From assembly GCA_030533445.1 (NCBI GenBank), contig JARPUW010000553.1:930001-994000 (forward strand): 64,000 nt of DNA. The letters run 5' to 3'. This stretch comes from Cyprinodon diabolis. Lineage: Eukaryota; Chordata; Actinopteri; Cyprinodontiformes; Cyprinodontidae. The notes under the pieces are model-generated. The model did not search any database and was not told the origin of the DNA. It was given only the letters and a program-made list of their open reading frames with translations. Shown piece by piece: positions 61,192 to 64,000 of this stretch (its first letter is position 1; the number at the start of each line of letters is the position of its first letter). The translations under genes and the position numbers were made by a program.

Positions 61192-64000
61192 CCTATAGCT
61201 TCTGGAACCTTGAGCTGCTGGAGCCTTGAGCTGCTGGTGCATCTGGAACCTTGAGATGCTGGAACCTTGAGCTGCTGGAACCTTGAGCTGCTGGAACTTT
61301 GAGCATCTGGAGCCTTGAGCTCTGGAGCCTTGAGCTGCTGGACCCTTGAGCTTCTGGAACCTTGAGCTGCTGGTGCATCTGGAACCTTGAGCATCTGGAA
61401 CCTTGAGCTGCTGGAACCTTGAGCTGCTGGTGCTTCTGGAACCTTGAGCATCTGGAGCCTTGAGCTTCTGGAACCTTGAGCTGCTGGTGCTTCTGGAACC
61501 TTGAGCTGCTGGAACCTTGAGCTGCTGGTGCTTCTGGAACCTTGAGCATCTGGAGCCTTGAGCTTCTGGAACCTTGAGCTGCTGGAACCTTGAGCTGCTG
61601 GTGCTTCTGGAACCTTGAGCATGTGGAGCCTTGAGCTACTGGAACCTTGAGCTGCTGGTGCTTCTGGAACCTTGAGCTGCTGGAACCTTGAGCTGCTGGT
61701 GCTTCAGGAACCTTGAGAATCTGGAGCCTTGAGCTTCTGGAACCCTGGGCTGCTGGAGCCTTGAGCTGCTGGCGCTTCTGGAACCTTGAGCTGCTGGATC
61801 CTTGAGCTGCTGGAACCTTGAGCTGCTGGTGCTTCTGGAACCTTGAGCTGCTGGAACCTTGAGCTGCTGGTGCTACTGGAACCTTGAGCTGCTGGAACCT
61901 TGAGCTGCTGGTGGTTCTGGAACCTTGAGCATCTGGAGCCTTGAGCTTCTGGAACCTTGAGCTGCTGGAGCCTTGAGCTGCTGGTGCTTCTGGAACCTTG
62001 AGCTGCTGGAACCTTGAGCTGCTGGAACCTTGAGCTGCTGGAACATTGAGCTGCTGGAACTTTGAGCATCTGGAGCCTTGAGCATCTGGAGCCTTGAGCT
62101 GCTGGAACCTTGAGCTTCTGGAACCTTGAGCTGCTGGTGCATCTGGAACCTTGAGCATCTGGAGCCTTGAGCTTCTGGAACCTTGAGCTGCTGGAGCCTT
62201 GAGCTGCTGGTGCTTCTGGAACTTTGAGCTGCTGGAACCTTGAGCTGCTGGAACCTTGAGCTGCTGGTGCTTCTGGAACCTTGAGCTGCTGGAACCTTGA
62301 GCTGCTGGTGCTTCTGGAACCTTGAGCATCTGGAGCCTTGAGCTTCTGGAACCTTGAGCTGCTGGTGCTTCTGGAACCTTGAGCTGCTGGAACCTTGAGC
62401 TGCTGGAACCTTTAGCTGCTGGAACCTTGAGCTGCTGGTGCTTCTGGAACCTTGAGCATCTGGAGCCTTGAGCTTCTGGAACCTTGAGCTGCTGGAACCT
62501 TGAGCTGCTGGTGCTTCTGGAACCTTGAGCTTCTGGAGCCTTGAGCTTCTGGAACCTTGAGCTGCTGGTGCTTCTGGAACCTTGAGCTGCTGGAACCTTG
62601 AGCTGCTGGTGCTTCTGGAACCTTGAGCTGCTGGAACCTTGAGCTGCTGGTGCTTCTGGAACCTTGAGCATCTGGAGCCTTGAGCTTCTGGAACCTTGAG
62701 CTGCTGGAACCTTGAGCTGCTGAAGCATTGAGCTGCTGGTGCTTCTGGAACCTTGAGCTTCTGGAACCTTGAGCTGCTGGTGCATCTGGAACCTTGAGCA
62801 TCAGGAGCCTTGAGCTTCTGGAACCTTGAGCTGCTGGTGCTTCTGGAACCTTGAGCTGCTGGAACCTTGAGCTGCTGGTGCTTCTGGAACCTTGAGCATC
62901 TGGAGCCTTGAGCTTCTGGAACCTTGAGCTGCTGGAACCTTGAGCTGCTGGTGCTTCTGGAACCTTGAGCATGTGGAGCCTTGAGCTACTGGAACCTTGA
63001 GCTTCTGGAACCTTGAGCTGCTGGTGCTTCTGGAACCTTGAGCTGCTGGAACCTTGAGCTGCTGGTGCTTCTGGAACCTTGAGCATCTGGAGCCTTGAGC
63101 TTCTGGAACCTTGAGCTGCTGGAACCTTGAGCTGCTGGTGCTTCTGGAACCTTGAGCATGTGGAGCCTTGAGCTACTGGAACCTTGAGCTGCTGGTGCTT
63201 CTGGAACCTTGAGCTGCTGGAACCTTGAGCTGCTGGTGCTTCAGGAACCTTGAGAATCTGGAGCCTTGAGCTTCTGGAACCCTGGGCTGCTGGAGCCTTG
63301 AGCTGCTGGCGCTTCTGGAACCTTTAGCTGCTGGAACCTTGAGCTGCTGGAACTTTGAGCTGCTGGTGCTTCTGGAACCTTGAGCTGCTGGAACCTTGAG
63401 CTGCTGGTGCTTCTGGAACCTTGAGCTGCTGGAACCTTGAGCTGCTGGTGGTTCTGGAACCTTGAGCATCTGGAGCCTTGAGCTTCTGGAACCTTGAGCT
63501 GCTGGAGCCTTGAGCTGCTGGTGCTTCTGGAACCTTGAGCTGCTGGAACCTTGAGCTGCTGGAACCTTGAGCTGCTGGAACATTGAGCTGCTGGAACTTT
63601 GAGCATCTGGAGCCTTGAGCATCTGGAGCCTTGAGCTGCTGGAACCTTGAGCTTCTGGAACCTTGAGCTGCTGGTGCATCTGGAACCTTGAGCATCTGGA
63701 GCCTTGAGCTTCTGGAACCTTGAGCTGCTGGAGCCTTGAGCTGCTGGTGCTTCTGGAACTTTGAGCTGCTGGAACCTTGAGCTGCTGGAACCTTGAGCTG
63801 CTGGTGCTTCTGGAACCTTGAGCTGCTGGAACCTTGAGCTGCTGGTGCTTCTGGAACCTTGAGCATCTGGAGCCTTGAGCTTCTGGAACCTTGAGCTGCT
63901 GGTGCTTCTGGAACCTTGAGCTGCTGGAACCTTGAGCTGCTGGAACCTTTAGCTGCTGGAACCTTGAGCTGCTGGTGCTTCTGGAACCTTGAGCATCTGG
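61192..64000 (+). repeat. Block F, copy 4 (cut by window end)
   Basis: It carries CCTATAG at 61192, the 15-bp unit at 61317 and GAGCATCAGG at 62796. It is the 9,378-9,385-bp partner of copy 3. Confidence 0.8.
61317..61331 (+). repeat. 15-bp frame-breaking unit, copy 6
   Basis: Same 15-bp unit, 9,385 bp from copy 4. Confidence 0.9.

Larger units (their letters stand above)
1..64000 (+). repeat. Satellite array of 16-bp and 25-bp units filling the window
   Basis: The entire window is built from head-to-tail copies of GCTGCTGGAACCTTGA (16 bp) and a 25-bp form with TGCTTCTGG inserted after GCTGCTGG. Common 16-bp variants begin GCTTCTGG or GCATCTGG; the latter usually continues AGCC instead of AACC. 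The units carry recurrent single-base variants (AACATTGAG, AACTTTGAG, GGCGCTTC, GGTGGTTC, GTCTTTC, GCTGCAGCC, GCTGTAACC, GAGAATC). Both forms are 56% GC. I saw no inverted unit, no unique sequence and no interspersed element, and the array is cut by both window ends. No gene is present, so this entry also covers every gene-free stretch. This is a eukaryotic satellite or giant minisatellite; the species and chromosomal location cannot be read from it. Confidence 0.97.
54961..64000 (+). repeat. 9,385-bp tandem duplication, right copy (cut by window end)
   Basis: This is the partner of 45576-54960. Given the later offset of 9,378 it should finish near 64,340, outside the window. The markers used include GAGCAACTGCAG (55158 and 58342), GAGCTGAAGG (56070 and 59270), the 15-bp units (60155 and 61317) and GAGCATCAGG (62796). 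Confidence 0.88.

Noticed and set aside
1..64000. Coding genes on the + strand
   Set aside because: CCTTGAG supplies a TGA in every unit and the frame rotates by one per unit, so each + frame is stopped about every three units.
1..64000. CRISPR array
   Set aside because: There are no unique spacers between conserved repeats; the units are contiguous variants of one another.
1..64000. CTG/CAG triplet-expansion locus
   Set aside because: Only two consecutive CTG triplets occur per unit, within a 16-bp period; there is no triplet run.
1..64000. Telomeric repeat or CENP-B-box centromeric satellite
   Set aside because: No TTAGGG-like motif and no CENP-B box (which needs CpGs) is present. Centromeric location stays possible but unsupported.
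1..64000. TTCTGGAA as a STAT (GAS) site
   Set aside because: GAS elements need three or four bases between TTC and GAA; here there are two, the HSF spacing.

Overview
The whole 64,000-base window is one uninterrupted, head-to-tail satellite (minisatellite-type) array. I found no unique sequence, no credible gene, no RNA gene and no transposon. The array runs off both ends of the window. Its basic unit is 16 bp (GCTGCTGGAACCTTGA on the + strand). It is mixed with a 25-bp form in which 9 bp (TGCTTCTGG) are inserted after GCTGCTGG, and with 16-bp variants starting GCTTCTGG or GCATCTGG (the last usually followed by AGCC). A 140-base sample at the left edge holds seven units, so the window should hold about 3,300 units; this is an extrapolation. 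Every unit points the same way.

Such an array suggests a nuclear eukaryotic chromosome (heterochromatic, pericentromeric, subtelomeric or a giant minisatellite locus) read through by a long-read assembly. Nothing resembles bacterial, phage or organelle organisation. The sequence does not identify the species.

Above the unit level there is layered higher-order structure, which I traced with rare variant units. Modules of about 0.4 to 0.9 kb (GAGCGGCTGG to CCTATAG; GAGCAACTGCAG to GAGCTGAAGG) each occur seven times at almost constant internal spacing. They sit inside multi-kilobase duplications: a 1,756-bp repeat at the left edge; a 4,030-bp duplication present twice; a 9,718-bp tandem duplication (about 14.7-24.4 kb and 24.4-34.1 kb); a 1,362-bp tandem duplication (32.9-35.7 kb); an 8.1-16.4 kb block copied at 35.7-43.9 kb (offset about 27.55 kb); a 2.1-7.5 kb block copied at 43.3-48.7 kb (offset 41.23 kb); a 4.35-5.8 kb segment copied at 48.8-50.3 kb (offset 44.43 kb); and a 9,385-bp tandem duplication from 45.6 kb to the window end. 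The differences between copies whose size I checked are whole units (16 bp, or 7 bp where two 16-mers replace one 25-mer).

The long minus-strand reading frames are a by-product of the repeat. Both unit lengths equal 1 modulo 3 and the minus-strand unit contains no stop, so all three minus frames are open together and encode the same rotating peptide. I do not call any of them genes. The observations most worth following are the nested duplication history, the all-frame openness, the 15-bp units that break the frame rule, and the dense TTCTGGAA heat-shock-element-like motif, which becomes a perfect three-pentamer element at 17 places.
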